Counted from the first letter of the stretch, positions 45,101 through 54,605 are shown. The stretch is DNA of 64,000 nt from Niastella soli (GCF_017742245.1 NZ_JAGHKO010000004.1:1116001-1180000); one strand, 5' to 3'. Notes: generated from the letters alone by a model not told the origin. Numbers and translations are program-made.

Positions 45101-48100
45101 CAAGGCCACTGTATGACCTGTTCTTATGGTTACGGTTGGAGTTGAACCGGAAGGCGGTGTTGCTGTACTTTGCCAGCTGCTGCCATCATACGTTTCCCAA
45201 ATGTCAGTAGCCACGGAAGAAGTTCCCCAGTTACCAGTGGCTGTTGACCGGTAATCGCCTGCTACCGTTACGGGAATATTGGCCGTTTGGAAATTCCAAA
45301 CCGTACCGGTGGTAGTGCCATTGCTGTTCCTGGCATCGATGCGCCAGTAGTATTTGGTATTGGGGTCCAGGTTGGCAGCATTAAATGTGGCAGTTTCAGC
45401 AGCCACCTCGCCTACTTTCACCAGACTGTCAACGCGGGTACCTATATACACGTCAAAACTATCGGCATAATTGCCTTCCCAATTGAACGATACAGCCTGG
45501 TTGTTCAGGAACACATTGGAGGCGTTTTGTAAGGGCGATGGGTTCACCGTTATTAAAGGCAGCGTGCCTTCAACCGGTGTTGTTACGCCTACTATTGCAC
45601 TATAGGCAGATTCGTTCAGCGGACTGTGCGCTTTAACCCGGTAGTAATATTTCATACCGGATTGCAAACCGCCATCGCTATAGTCAGTAGTATTTGCCGA
45701 AACATGGGCTACATCAGTGAAATTCACACTGTCGGTGCTTCGCTCTACTATGAAATAATCTTCGTTATCAGAGTTGTCTGTCCAGCCAGCGTTTACCGAA
45801 CTGGGCATGCCGGCTTTGGCCACCGGTGCATTCAGGGTAAGGTTGGTGGGCCCCTCTACAAAGTTGGGTGATTGTATGGCCAGTTCACCGGTTGCGGGTT
45901 TGAACACCCATAACAATCCGGGGCCGGGCGTTGCAGGGTCAAACTGGGTGATGGTACCTGTAATAGCGCCTGCCACGTTAAAGAGCTTATACTTGTCACC
46001 TGAAACCGGTGTTCCGGTGAAATTGATCCTCAGCGTACCGTCATACTTAATATCTTTTGTTACAGCCACTTTATCCCAGGTACTGTTGCTCTTATTGATC
46101 TCTATAGCAACCACTGCGGTGGATTGCAGCGAAAGATTGTCTTTACCCGTAAATGTAGCTATGGAGCTATCGCCTGGTTCCAATGTACCGGCTACTTCCA
46201 CTACACCGGTCACCGATCCCTTACCGGCCAGTGTAGCGCCATCGTTAACGGTCACTTTTCCATTACCACTATTAGCACCGTTCACGATCAGCTTTCCGCC
46301 TTCGATGGTAGTGGTACCTATATAGGTATTGTTGCCGTTCAACCGCCACAAACCGGTACCGGTCTTAACAATGGTAGTAGTACCACTGCCATCAGCGGCA
46401 TTCCCGTACAGGTGGTTATTGATAATCCCATTAAAGGTTTCATTGGTGCCCATACCACCTACCACATACGTGGTGAATCCATTCCCAAAAGTGGGCGATT
46501 TTGTTCCCCCACAGGAAAGCCAGGTACCGGCATTGCCACTGAGGCCACCGATAGAAAGCACCTCATTATTGCTGTAAGCGGCAATCTTGGTATTGCCAGT
46601 TACTACAAGGCGGTTATTGGGGAAACCTGTACCATTATCAATTGGTAACAGACTATACACATCATCTGTGTTAATACCATTGGCCACCAGCGTACCGGTA
46701 AAGTCGCTCCAGTCGCCCTGGATGATCTCCCGCAGATAGGGGATCGTATAGTTCAGGGTGCCACCGCCATGTACCGTCATGTTCAGGTTGGCATTGCGAT
46801 CGCAGGTAAAACCATTCACGGTGCTATCATCTATATATAGTTGCAGCGGATAGTTCTCATAAATAGTTCCGCTGCCATTGGAAGTAACATAGGAACCATT
46901 ATGTAGTCGAAGCACGTTGGAAGTACCAATACCCTGGTTGTTATCGATAATATCGCCGGCCAGGGTAGCGGCGCTCACGGGGCTTACTTCCAGGATACCG
47001 CCGTTGATAATTGTTTCACCGGCATATGGGTTGGCATTTTTTACCACCATTCTACCGGGGCCGGATTTGATGAGGCCTCCATCGCCCGACAACACCCCAT
47101 TAAACGTAACGGTGCTGGCTGGGTTGCTTACGTTGAATTCGGTAGTAGCATCCAGCGTGGCATTTCTATCAGTACCTACATTTCCTCCTGTATACAACCA
47201 GCTGCCGCCCTTCCAAACCCAGTTGAAGGCATAGTTGGCGGAGGCGCCCATAGCGCTGGCCACTCCCCCATTCGCCAACGTACTGAGCTGTATAGCACCT
47301 CCGTGTAATACGGTAGCTCCTGTATAGGTATTATTGGTGAGCAATGACAGTGTGCCGCTGCCTGCTTTGTTCATCGATCTGGTACCGCTAATAATACCCG
47401 GACCGGAGAAGGTATAATTACCGTTGCTGTTTACCAGGATGTCACCGGCTGCCATAGGTGCGATAACGTTTATGGTTTTTCCCGCTTGTCCGGCTTCGGG
47501 GAAAGTAAGCGAACTACTGTCAGTAAACACCGCTGATGTATTGGTGCTGTCGATCCAGTTTTTTGTTGTTTTATCCCAGTCGTTACTAAGGGCGCCCGTC
47601 CAGGTCAGGGAAGGTGTAAAGGTGCCGGGATTCAATACCGGTACTTCCACCGGTTTGCTTTTTGCGATCAGTTCATTGGCGTAACCCGACTCACCCAACG
47701 CATTAAACGCTTTTACCCGGAAAGTATCCACTTCTTCGGGTTGCAGGCCGGTTACCGCATAATAGTTTATATCAATGCCCGTGGTGCCAATTTGTGTCCA
47801 CACCCCGTTGACCATTCTTTCCACTATATACCCCTGTTCTTTCTCCGTATAATCGAGCCAGCTGAGGTATACGGTATTCTGTGTGGCCGAATCCTGTTTC
47901 AGTTTCATCGGCGCCCGTAAATAGTCCTGCGAATTGCTGGCGGTAATACTGTTGATGTAGTTTTCAATATTGGTATAACCAGCCGCGGTGATCACCATGG
48001 CGTCGTTCGCCGCAGGATTAGTGCCGTTGGCCGTTTCCCAGGCATCGGGCATTCCATCATTATCGCTATCGATGCGTGGCGTACCCGGCCATAAGTTCCA

Positions 48101-49225
48101 GGAAGTAGGTGCGCCAAAAGGCAATGAGTTCTCATTGGCGATCAGTTCTCCTTTCTTACCAAACGACCTCACTTCATTCACTACATAGTAGTCGGCATAA
48201 TCCCGGTAAGGCAAACTGGCGCCCACAGCGGGTAATATAGCATTGACCAACGAGTTGGCCGGCAAGGTAGGTACCGCTGGATAAGGATAGGGAGCCAACT
48301 GAAAATCTGGCGGCCCTACAAATTGCACCGGCGGTATGGTATAAGGATCGAACAGACCATTGCGGCTGCTGTCGAAAAGATTGTCGGTTTGATAGAGGTG
48401 ATAATTGAGGTTACCGAGATTAAAAGGCGGTACCCCACGTGACGGCCCCCCAATAAAACAGTTGTTGGTGGCATTGGCATAGCTGTTGCCTTCCGACTCG
48501 CCGCCCATAATATAGGCGCCGTCTTTCCAGTTGTAAACGATATTGTTTACATACTGGTTGATGCCTTTTATCTTGTTGTTGCGGGTGGTATTGTCAGCAT
48601 ACAGATTACGGTAGAGGGTAATACTGTCAGCCTGAATGAGACCACCGGCCGAGTGGGTCATTAAGCCCTGGGAGATAATGCAATTCTGAATGGTGATGTT
48701 TTTGGCCGTTGTAGAGTTGATGGAAAAGTTCTCATCACGGCCCCAGGATACGGAGCAATGATCGAAGATGATGTCATGGCCATCGGCCAGCCCATTGGCA
48801 TCTTTGCCATCATCCCCCACAATGCCCATCCTTATTTTAAGGTAGCGGCAAATGGTATTGTCAGCGCCGGAAAAGCTCCAGCCATTGCCATACACGGTAA
48901 TGCCTTCTCCGGGCGCCGTTTGACCGGCAAGATAAATATTGGCCGATACTACCATTCGGGAAGTGATGCGGATAACACCGGCCACATCAAACACCACGAT
49001 CCTGTTGGGTGCGCTCACCGCATCGCGTAATGAGCCTGTGCCGGAATTGTTCAAGTTGGTAACGTGGTATACAGACCCGTATCTTCCACCTTTTGCATAT
49101 TTACCAAAACCTTCGGCTCCGGGGAAAGCCAGTGTTTGGGCATGCAGGCGTTGAATGGAAAAAACAGATAAGACCACGGCAAGATAGGACAGGTACGGTA
49201 GCCTGTTAGCGTAGTTTTTTCTCAT
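42170..49225 (-). CDS. Very large T9SS-secreted pectate-lyase-like modular protein
   Basis: 2351 residues. Signal peptide 1-29; a right-handed-helix lyase domain resembling pectate lyases of the PL1 type at about 31-365 (LAFPGAEGFG, ADGHDIIFDHCSVSWGRDE); and the DSDNDGMPDAWE segment that ends many bacterial pectate lyases at about 384. Then follow a fibronectin III domain (about 436-520), autotransporter-type beta-strand repeats (about 538-1010, with NNTYTGATVL and NNTYIGTTTI), two more fibronectin-like domains (about 1123-1315), a strand-rich region (about 1324-1690), HYR- and Big-like domains (about 1775-1960) and a T9SS sorting domain (about 2272-2351, VTVAPNPAVNYTN). It is expected to cut pectin at the cell surface. 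A 244-nt gap with two inverted repeats separates it from SusD. Confidence 0.85.
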   Translation of the reverse strand: MRKNYANRLPYLSYLAVVLSVFSIQRLHAQTLAFPGAEGFGKYAKGGRYGSVYHVTNLNNSGTGSLRDAVSAPNRIVVFDVAGVIRITSRMVVSANIYLAGQTAPGEGITVYGNGWSFSGADNTICRYLKIRMGIVGDDGKDANGLADGHDIIFDHCSVSWGRDENFSINSTTAKNITIQNCIISQGLMTHSAGGLIQADSITLYRNLYADNTTRNNKIKGINQYVNNIVYNWKDGAYIMGGESEGNSYANATNNCFIGGPSRGVPPFNLGNLNYHLYQTDNLFDSSRNGLFDPYTIPPVQFVGPPDFQLAPYPYPAVPTLPANSLVNAILPAVGASLPYRDYADYYVVNEVRSFGKKGELIANENSLPFGAPTSWNLWPGTPRIDSDNDGMPDAWETANGTNPAANDAMVITAAGYTNIENYINSITASNSQDYLRAPMKLKQDSATQNTVYLSWLDYTEKEQGYIVERMVNGVWTQIGTTGIDINYYAVTGLQPEEVDTFRVKAFNALGESGYANELIAKSKPVEVPVLNPGTFTPSLTWTGALSNDWDKTTKNWIDSTNTSAVFTDSSSLTFPEAGQAGKTINVIAPMAAGDILVNSNGNYTFSGPGIISGTRSMNKAGSGTLSLLTNNTYTGATVLHGGAIQLSTLANGGVASAMGASANYAFNWVWKGGSWLYTGGNVGTDRNATLDATTEFNVSNPASTVTFNGVLSGDGGLIKSGPGRMVVKNANPYAGETIINGGILEVSPVSAATLAGDIIDNNQGIGTSNVLRLHNGSYVTSNGSGTIYENYPLQLYIDDSTVNGFTCDRNANLNMTVHGGGTLNYTIPYLREIIQGDWSDFTGTLVANGINTDDVYSLLPIDNGTGFPNNRLVVTGNTKIAAYSNNEVLSIGGLSGNAGTWLSCGGTKSPTFGNGFTTYVVGGMGTNETFNGIINNHLYGNAADGSGTTTIVKTGTGLWRLNGNNTYIGTTTIEGGKLIVNGANSGNGKVTVNDGATLAGKGSVTGVVEVAGTLEPGDSSIATFTGKDNLSLQSTAVVAIEINKSNSTWDKVAVTKDIKYDGTLRINFTGTPVSGDKYKLFNVAGAITGTITQFDPATPGPGLLWVFKPATGELAIQSPNFVEGPTNLTLNAPVAKAGMPSSVNAGWTDNSDNEDYFIVERSTDSVNFTDVAHVSANTTDYSDGGLQSGMKYYYRVKAHSPLNESAYSAIVGVTTPVEGTLPLITVNPSPLQNASNVFLNNQAVSFNWEGNYADSFDVYIGTRVDSLVKVGEVAAETATFNAANLDPNTKYYWRIDARNSNGTTTGTVWNFQTANIPVTVAGDYRSTATGNWGTSSVATDIWETYDGSSWQSTATPPSGSTPTVTIRTGHTVALNATTGVNNVVVETGANLVSGTSDGASGTATQRNLRVAGSINNFGTVGSSTVSTNRVNFEGYRDNGKIFITGTGTCYLNTFTVNGIAQTVEVVIDNNCNLASYMRANYSTATTLPWTTAPQNDDNITITIKEGKTVTMGSSGYLQAGSSPTTNTIAEFGNYTFNINGTLDMRSTGTSCVVGHATLPRAVTINVNGTWLMGNAIRFITTATTPAVGTVALNIGDKGVADAGARTIGSSNTATNIVATNSNFSPGVFFNITGGGLLKTKVATSAITYQIGADNVYTPVKLTNTGTADIIGVGVKTGVNFPVADSTKLVNRLYTVVPATPATTNLAIGLGWLIASQAANLNPAGSMVQGRYTNNTWTEFPATVSGAGTAASPYYATAAGYTSFGNFAVGQTGAVKDVEAPIVRVNPIEVILGLDGTAAITAAQVNDSSYDHSSTITLSVLPNRFTTADVGIDTVTLTATDASGNSAQAKTTVTVKKRVAIVTYTGDSTEQYSDKQILTAVLADSATGTLLKGKAVVFSLASQTANALTDTTGKASTSLLIAQDPALAYTLTTTFAGDSLFIPAVDSVPFVIKQEDARAYYTGTLFGATGSGTTTTITLSATLRDITAETTTASTDAFAGDISKAKVTFIDRTTNTVIATVPVGLVSNGDLKVGTATYNWPVDIGTSDAKDFTIGIQVTGYYQREVSEDNTIVTVSKSLKEFVSGGGTIQLARSAGQMAGDVGSKANFGFNVKYNKSNKNLQGNFNTIIRRTQADGVHVYQVKGNVLNTLWTIPGIGLIPAWASFSGKASIQDITNPLAPVSVDGNATVKVEMTDRNDAGTGDAIAITIWNKSGGLWFASNWNGILNEQQVLAGGNIRISTGLEAFITGITDIISEYIDPATGQAPGKQLEVTVAPNPAVNYTNLTINANADKGNVRIVISDLFGKVIEAKEIAAGRTVIQLGSAYRPGVYTIEVSQGQKKETVKLIKLTQ

Positions 49226-49313
49226 AGCAAATCACAATTAAACTTTGTTTAATAGTTAACAATCGTTTGGTTGGTCTTTCTGGATTGTGGATTGCAGAAG
49301 GTAAGATTGGAAA

Positions 49314-49376
49314 GACCTGTAAGGTGGACAGCAAAAGGACTTAACTCTTAGAGGGCTAAAGTCCACCTGACAGGTC
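49314..49376. repeat. Inverted repeat 1 downstream of SusD
   Basis: Arms GACCTGTAAGGTGGAC (49314-49329) and GTCCACCTGACAGGTC (49361-49376) match at 15 of 16 positions, with a 31-nt spacer. It lies between the SusD stop and the large lyase gene. The core ACCTGT(A/C)AGGT is itself nearly palindromic and recurs in the next repeat. Confidence 0.8.
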
Positions 49377-49394
49377 AAATGGTAATCAATGAGT

Positions 49395-49460
49395 CCGACC
49401 TGTCAGGAGCGCATATACCCTCGAATAAAGCAGGCTCAAATGGCGCACCTTACAGGTCGG
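49395..49460. repeat. Inverted repeat 2 downstream of SusD
   Basis: Arms CCGACCTGTCAGGAGCGC (49395-49412) and GCGCACCTTACAGGTCGG (49443-49460) match at 16 of 18 positions. It sits 10 nt from the SusD stop codon at 49470 and may form its 3' end stem-loop, though no T-run follows. It shares the ACCTGT core with the first repeat. Confidence 0.8.
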
Positions 49461-49469
49461 TCTTACATA

Positions 49470-51290
49470 CTAGTACATCGGATGTTGCTGCCCGGTTAAC
49501 CCGGGATTATTATTAATGGTGGTCGTATTCAGGGGGAACAGTTCGGTCTTATTTTTCTCTATCCCTCTGAAGATCGCCTTTATCCAGGGCTGACTGGCGT
49601 TTAAAAGCTGACCGCCACTTATGGCTGTTGCACTATACATATCAAGGATGGTCAGTCCATTTGCCTTAGCTGCAGCGCTGTCGGTACCATTCAACTTTGT
49701 TTTAAAACCAGTCCCTGAAACGGCTACTACCGGATCATTGAAACCGGTTGCCGTTTCAAGTTTATAGGTCTTGTACAGATCGATACTGGCATATTTACCT
49801 GTGTGGTTTGCCATGTCGATCAGGTTTTGTTTACACTTCGTCAATGTTTCATATTCAATACCCCAACGTACCAGATCGGTCCTGCGCCAGCCTTCGAACG
49901 ACAGTTCAAGCTTTCTTTCATTGATGATGGCATTTTTGAAATCCTGATAAGTGGTGGGCGTAACGCCTATTTTACTGGCATTGCCACCAAACCCGCGTTT
50001 TCTTACCTGCTCATACGCAGTTTTTGCTGCAGGGGTGGGTCCATTGTTCAATTCGTTCTGGGCTTCGGCATACATCAACAACACATCGGAGTAACGCAGC
50101 CAGGGCCAGTTGATATCGCGCAGGTTGATCCCCGTGCCCGCTGAACCTTTCCAGGTAACCCGGAATTTACCAATGGTATTGGCGCCGTAACTATTCAGCT
50201 GGCGGCCATTCGTAGCGGTAATACCATAGTTGGCAATGCTTACATCGCGGCGGGTATCGCCATCTTCAAAATCAAAATAAAAGGTTGGCATAACCCCCAT
50301 GGCCGGTTGCGCTTTTCCAAACAAAGAACTGGTATGGCTGAACATGCCGTTTGTATAACCAATGGCCGAACCATTTACATCGGGGCCATACTGGCCGAAT
50401 TCCAGCATAGATTCATTGTTATATCTGCCGTTCACCAGGTCACGAAAAACGGTTTCATAACTGGTGAGCAAACTGTTCTCGCCTTTTTGCATCACTGCAT
50501 TGCAGGCATCGGAAGCGATCTGGTACAATTCTCTTATACGGGCGGCATCACTCCGCTGCGCCAGTTTTATAGAGGAGGCAGCAAACGTGTTCAGGTCCCA
50601 GCGCAATGAATAACCGGCTGCATACAGGGCAGTACGGGCCAGAATGCCATAAGCTGCATTTTTTGTAAACCGTTCAATAGTGGGTACCATGCCTTCGCTT
50701 TTCCAGGGCAATAGCTCCACTGCTTTTTGCAGATCGGCCACACAACCATCATAGATCGTATCCCTGCTAACCCGAGAAGAAGTATAGGTACCGGCATCCT
50801 GAACAGGAATGGTGGGATATGGAACATCACCAAAATACCGCACCACGTTCATATAACACATGGCCCGCAAAGCATACGCTTCGCCCAGCAGCATATTCAA
50901 TTTCTTTTGATCTTTATCATCGGTAGCTGTAATGCCGGGCAATTTCTTTATACAGATGTTGGCGTACTCGATGGCCTTGTACATGGCAGCATACGATTCT
51001 GTAGGTACAATGTCGGGCGAGAACACATAGTTGGCAAACATGTTTTTGGAGTTATTTTCCGCTTCCGTAGAAATACACTCATCGGTACCCATTCCAAATT
51101 GATAATACAACTCCCTGTTAAAACTAAGCGTGTAAATACCATATACAAACATTTCGGCCCGCGAAGCATCCTTAAAAGTTGTTTCACTGTCGAATGAAGC
51201 TTCGTTTTTTCTGTCGAGGAATTTCTGGCAGGAAGTAAGCATAACTCCTGACAAAACAACTATAGAGATATTATAAAGGATCTTTTTCAT
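49470..51290 (-). CDS. SusD/RagB-family outer-membrane lipoprotein (pectin PUL)
   Basis: 606-residue SusD-like lipoprotein, lipidated at Cys21 (LTSCQKFLDRK). Landmarks are GEAYALRAMCYMNVVRYFGDVPY (in parts), the internal TPR-type helices, YSDVLLMYAEAQNELNNG (in parts), NERKLELSFEGWRRTDLVRWG (in parts) and a short HPMY end. It pairs with the SusC that precedes it by 55 nt; the gap is occupied by a copy of the 29-bp hairpin repeat. The pectin link comes from the neighbouring lyase, polygalacturonase and regulator. Confidence 0.95.
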   Translation of the reverse strand: MKKILYNISIVVLSGVMLTSCQKFLDRKNEASFDSETTFKDASRAEMFVYGIYTLSFNRELYYQFGMGTDECISTEAENNSKNMFANYVFSPDIVPTESYAAMYKAIEYANICIKKLPGITATDDKDQKKLNMLLGEAYALRAMCYMNVVRYFGDVPYPTIPVQDAGTYTSSRVSRDTIYDGCVADLQKAVELLPWKSEGMVPTIERFTKNAAYGILARTALYAAGYSLRWDLNTFAASSIKLAQRSDAARIRELYQIASDACNAVMQKGENSLLTSYETVFRDLVNGRYNNESMLEFGQYGPDVNGSAIGYTNGMFSHTSSLFGKAQPAMGVMPTFYFDFEDGDTRRDVSIANYGITATNGRQLNSYGANTIGKFRVTWKGSAGTGINLRDINWPWLRYSDVLLMYAEAQNELNNGPTPAAKTAYEQVRKRGFGGNASKIGVTPTTYQDFKNAIINERKLELSFEGWRRTDLVRWGIEYETLTKCKQNLIDMANHTGKYASIDLYKTYKLETATGFNDPVVAVSGTGFKTKLNGTDSAAAKANGLTILDMYSATAISGGQLLNASQPWIKAIFRGIEKNKTELFPLNTTTINNNPGLTGQQHPMY

Positions 51291-51309
51291 TGTTTTCTTT
51301 TTTGGGAAA

Positions 51310-51338
51310 CCGTGTCACGGTTCCAAACCGTGGCACGC
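51310..51338. repeat. 29-bp hairpin repeat, copy 3, between susC and susD
   Basis: Arms CGTGTCACGGTT and AACCGTGGCACG around a short CCA loop, same family as 16385-16413 and 18817-18845. It fills the 55-nt gap between SusC and SusD. In RNA the stem would lie just before the SusD ribosome-binding region, so it could tune the SusC:SusD ratio or mark a processing site. Confidence 0.85.
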
Positions 51339-51345
51339 TTAACAG

Positions 51346-54300
51346 TTAGAAAGTTAAGTTCAAACCAACAACAATACTTTTTGCCCGGGGATAAGCAGAG
51401 TCATCATAACCGCCTTTTTTCGTAGGCTTGTCTGAATTATTCACCTCAGGATCGTAACCGCTGTAATTCGTAAAAGTGTGTAGATTATTCATGGTTGCAT
51501 AAAAGCGGGCATTGTATATTCCAGCCTTTTTCAACAGACCATGCGGTAATGAATAACCCAGGGTTATAGTATTTAGCCGGAGGAAAGAACCATCTTCCAG
51601 GAAATAATCAATTGCGGGGTCGCTGATAGATTTACTGTTGTCTGAATGCAGGCTCCAGATCTGGTCCTTCGAATATTGATTGGGGTTCAACTCAGCCAGG
51701 CGGGCCAGGTTGGTTGTTTCCATACCGGTAACAGGATCAATGAGCCTGAACCTGTTTGTCATAGCCGAAAACGTGTTCTCGTTTGGCAAATAAGGGCCAT
51801 AGAAACGACGGGCATTGGCATTGAATATTTTATTGCCGCCGGTAAAGTTCATAAAGATGCTCAGATCGAAACCCTTGTAGGTAAAGTTATTGGTGATACC
51901 ACCGGTATAGTTTGGTTCGCCATTACCCATAATGGTGCGGTCGCTTGTACTGAATACCGGGTTGTTCTTGGCGTCCATTTCGCCGGTAGTGGACGCGAAT
52001 TTTATATCCCCCGGTTTTACATTGGCCGCATTGCCACCTTTCAATCTGATAACGCCGTCTTTTAATGCATACGTGCCGTTTGCATTCTGAATAAAATCGT
52101 CGGTGGTGTATACGCCATCATATTTGTACCCGTAAAACTGACCCAACCGCTGGCCCACCTGCACAATGAAATTACCATCGTACAGAATATTGCTGCCATT
52201 GCCATACAGGTCAAGCACTTTCGAGCGGTTGAAAGAGATATTGAAACCGGTTGTCCATTTAAAGTTCTTATTTACAATGTTCTGGGTATTCAACACAATC
52301 TCCACCCCTCTGTTGCGTACAGAACCCACATTCTGGATCTGCGAGCCGTAACCGGCTGAAGTAGGGATGGCCGCGTTCAACAACAAATTGTTCGACTGCT
52401 GGTTGTAGAAATCAACGGTCAAGTTTACGCGGTTGTTGAGCACCGCCATATCGAGACCAACGTTGAAGGAGTTGGTCTTTTCCCATTGCAGGTTCTCATT
52501 GGCCAGGGTATCTTTTGGTTTCAGGGAAACCACTTCCTGGTTGTTGATGGCATAAAAACCTGCCTGGTAACCGGTCACATACATATAGTCACTGATGTTA
52601 CAGTTACCTGTTGTACCATAGCCCACCCGTAATTTTAACTGATCGAATATGTTATTGCCCTTCATGAAATTCTCTTCTGAAATGCGCCAGGCGGCTGATA
52701 CCGATGGCAGCATGCCCCATCTGTTACCGGGAGCAAACCGGGAGACGCCGTCGCCACGCAACGTGGCAGAAATGAGGTAACGATCAGCATAACTGTACAT
52801 CACCCGGCTAAAGACCGATGCAATGGCAAACTGGGTTTTGCCCGAACCTTTGGAAAACAATCTTCCGGCCACGGCCACATTGTTCAAACCAAAATTGCCA
52901 TCGGGAAAATCTGAATAGGTATTGTCCAGGTTCATGTTCTCACTTAAAAAAGCTTCCTGCCCTACCATCACATTCAGGTTGTGCTCGCCGAAATACTTTT
53001 TCCAGTTGAGGGTATTGGTAACCTGCCAGCTGTTCTTTTCACTGTTGTTCCGCTTGCCCCAAGGGCCATTGTATTTTTGCGATTCTTTTGTACGGCCATC
53101 GTCCCAGTAATCTTCCCGTGTCTGTTGCCACATATAGGTGCCCTGTGTACGCCAGGTAAGATTTTTCAGCAGATCTATATCTATGCCTGCATTGGTTGTA
53201 TACTGGCGAACGTAGTTGGTTTGGCTAACCGCATCGTTGGTGATGATGGGGTTGTAAATATCATATTGTGAATCGTCGGCCTGCATCAGTTCGCTCACAT
53301 CTGTATTCAACAGCTGGTCGTCGCTGAAACGTACCCCGCCGGTGGGCGGTTGCAGCAAACTCAGTTTCAGTTGTCCGGCCAGTGAACCACCTCCCTTCAG
53401 CTGCATATTATTATAATTGGTATTGAAATCTACCCGAATGCGGTCATTGATCTTGTGGTTTATCTTAAAACGCAGGTTCATTTTTTGATAACCATGTTTG
53501 GCAACAATACCATCCTGACCGGTAAAACTTCCGTTAAGCAGGAATTTTGTTTTGTCGGTGCCACCGCTTACAGACAGTGAATGGTTCTGTAACCTGGCAG
53601 TACCGCCAAACATTACATCCTGCCAGTCTATGCCCGATTGACCACCATAGGTATTATGGATATAATCAGCTGCGCCCGTGTAAAAATTGGGATCGGTTAT
53701 ATTGCCCCCAAAGTTCTTGGCCCATTTGTCGGGTTTACCAGCCAGAATTTGAAATTCATACTGGTAATCGGCATACTGCTCAGGGTTCATCATATCGAGC
53801 TGTTTCGACAGCTTTTCAAAACTCTGGTATCCATTGTAGGTAACCTGGGTTTTTCCGTTTTTGCCCGATTTGGTGGTGATGAGTATTACCCCGTTTGAAC
53901 CGCGGGCGCCATAAATCGCAGTTGCAGAGGCATCTTTCATTACATCGATGGTTTCGATGTCATTCATATCGATGTTTTTCAATCCATCGTCCATTTGAAA
54001 ACCGTCTACAATATACAGCGGTTTATTACCCTGGGTAATGGAGGTACCACCGCGTACCACAATGTTGATATCTGCACCGGGTGCCCCGCTTTGTGTAACT
54101 ACATTCACCCCGGCAATTTTACCGGTGATGGCTTGCGCGGCTGAGGTCACCGGTATTTTCGAGATCTCGGCCCCGGTTACGGAAGCAGTTGCTCCGGTAA
54201 GGTCTTTCTTTCTTGCCGTACCATAGCCAATCACCACCACTTCATCCATCGACTTATCCTGCGCATCCAGGGTAATATTGAAGGAAGTGCTACTGCCTAC

Positions 54301-54567
54301 CGATACGGTGCGGGTAACAAAACCAATGTGAGAAATGGTAAGGGTTGCTTTTTTGTCGGGAACAGTGATGGAAAATTTCCCGCTCTTGTCGGTAAGGGTG
54401 CCGGTATTCGATCCGGTTACTGATACATTCACTCCTTCCAGGGGACCTGTTTTGTCTTCAACAGTTCCGGAAACCGGAATCCCATTTTGAGCGAAAGTTG
54501 CCTGACAAACCACTAGGGCGGCAAAGAATAGCACAAGTCTGAAGGCAATCGTTTTTTCCTTGTTCAT
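51346..54567 (-). CDS. SusC-family TonB-linked outer-membrane transporter (pectin PUL)
   Basis: 1073-residue SusC protein. Signal peptide to about 26 (ATFAQ), carboxypeptidase-regulatory-like domain (about 30-105), TonB-box stretch DEVVVIGYG (about 112), plug with VVRGGTSI, PLYIVDGFQ and IDVMKDASATAIYGARGSNGVILITT (in parts), then the barrel ending in VVGLNLTF. It heads the SusC-SusD pair. A ~93-bp upstream block (54606-54698) with a TAGGTTTG -7 box is shared with the polygalacturonase gene and probably answers to the hybrid two-component regulator encoded upstream. Confidence 0.96.
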   Translation of the reverse strand: MNKEKTIAFRLVLFFAALVVCQATFAQNGIPVSGTVEDKTGPLEGVNVSVTGSNTGTLTDKSGKFSITVPDKKATLTISHIGFVTRTVSVGSSTSFNITLDAQDKSMDEVVVIGYGTARKKDLTGATASVTGAEISKIPVTSAAQAITGKIAGVNVVTQSGAPGADINIVVRGGTSITQGNKPLYIVDGFQMDDGLKNIDMNDIETIDVMKDASATAIYGARGSNGVILITTKSGKNGKTQVTYNGYQSFEKLSKQLDMMNPEQYADYQYEFQILAGKPDKWAKNFGGNITDPNFYTGAADYIHNTYGGQSGIDWQDVMFGGTARLQNHSLSVSGGTDKTKFLLNGSFTGQDGIVAKHGYQKMNLRFKINHKINDRIRVDFNTNYNNMQLKGGGSLAGQLKLSLLQPPTGGVRFSDDQLLNTDVSELMQADDSQYDIYNPIITNDAVSQTNYVRQYTTNAGIDIDLLKNLTWRTQGTYMWQQTREDYWDDGRTKESQKYNGPWGKRNNSEKNSWQVTNTLNWKKYFGEHNLNVMVGQEAFLSENMNLDNTYSDFPDGNFGLNNVAVAGRLFSKGSGKTQFAIASVFSRVMYSYADRYLISATLRGDGVSRFAPGNRWGMLPSVSAAWRISEENFMKGNNIFDQLKLRVGYGTTGNCNISDYMYVTGYQAGFYAINNQEVVSLKPKDTLANENLQWEKTNSFNVGLDMAVLNNRVNLTVDFYNQQSNNLLLNAAIPTSAGYGSQIQNVGSVRNRGVEIVLNTQNIVNKNFKWTTGFNISFNRSKVLDLYGNGSNILYDGNFIVQVGQRLGQFYGYKYDGVYTTDDFIQNANGTYALKDGVIRLKGGNAANVKPGDIKFASTTGEMDAKNNPVFSTSDRTIMGNGEPNYTGGITNNFTYKGFDLSIFMNFTGGNKIFNANARRFYGPYLPNENTFSAMTNRFRLIDPVTGMETTNLARLAELNPNQYSKDQIWSLHSDNSKSISDPAIDYFLEDGSFLRLNTITLGYSLPHGLLKKAGIYNARFYATMNNLHTFTNYSGYDPEVNNSDKPTKKGGYDDSAYPRAKSIVVGLNLTF

Positions 54568-54605
54568 GGCAGTTTAAATTTGGTTCTAACAACTGAGATG
54601 GTTAC

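Noticed and set aside
45774-46325. 183-codon plus-strand reading frame
   Set aside because: Antisense to the strand-repeat part of the large lyase gene; Ser/Pro/Val-rich as expected for the complement of Thr/Gly/Asn-rich repeats.
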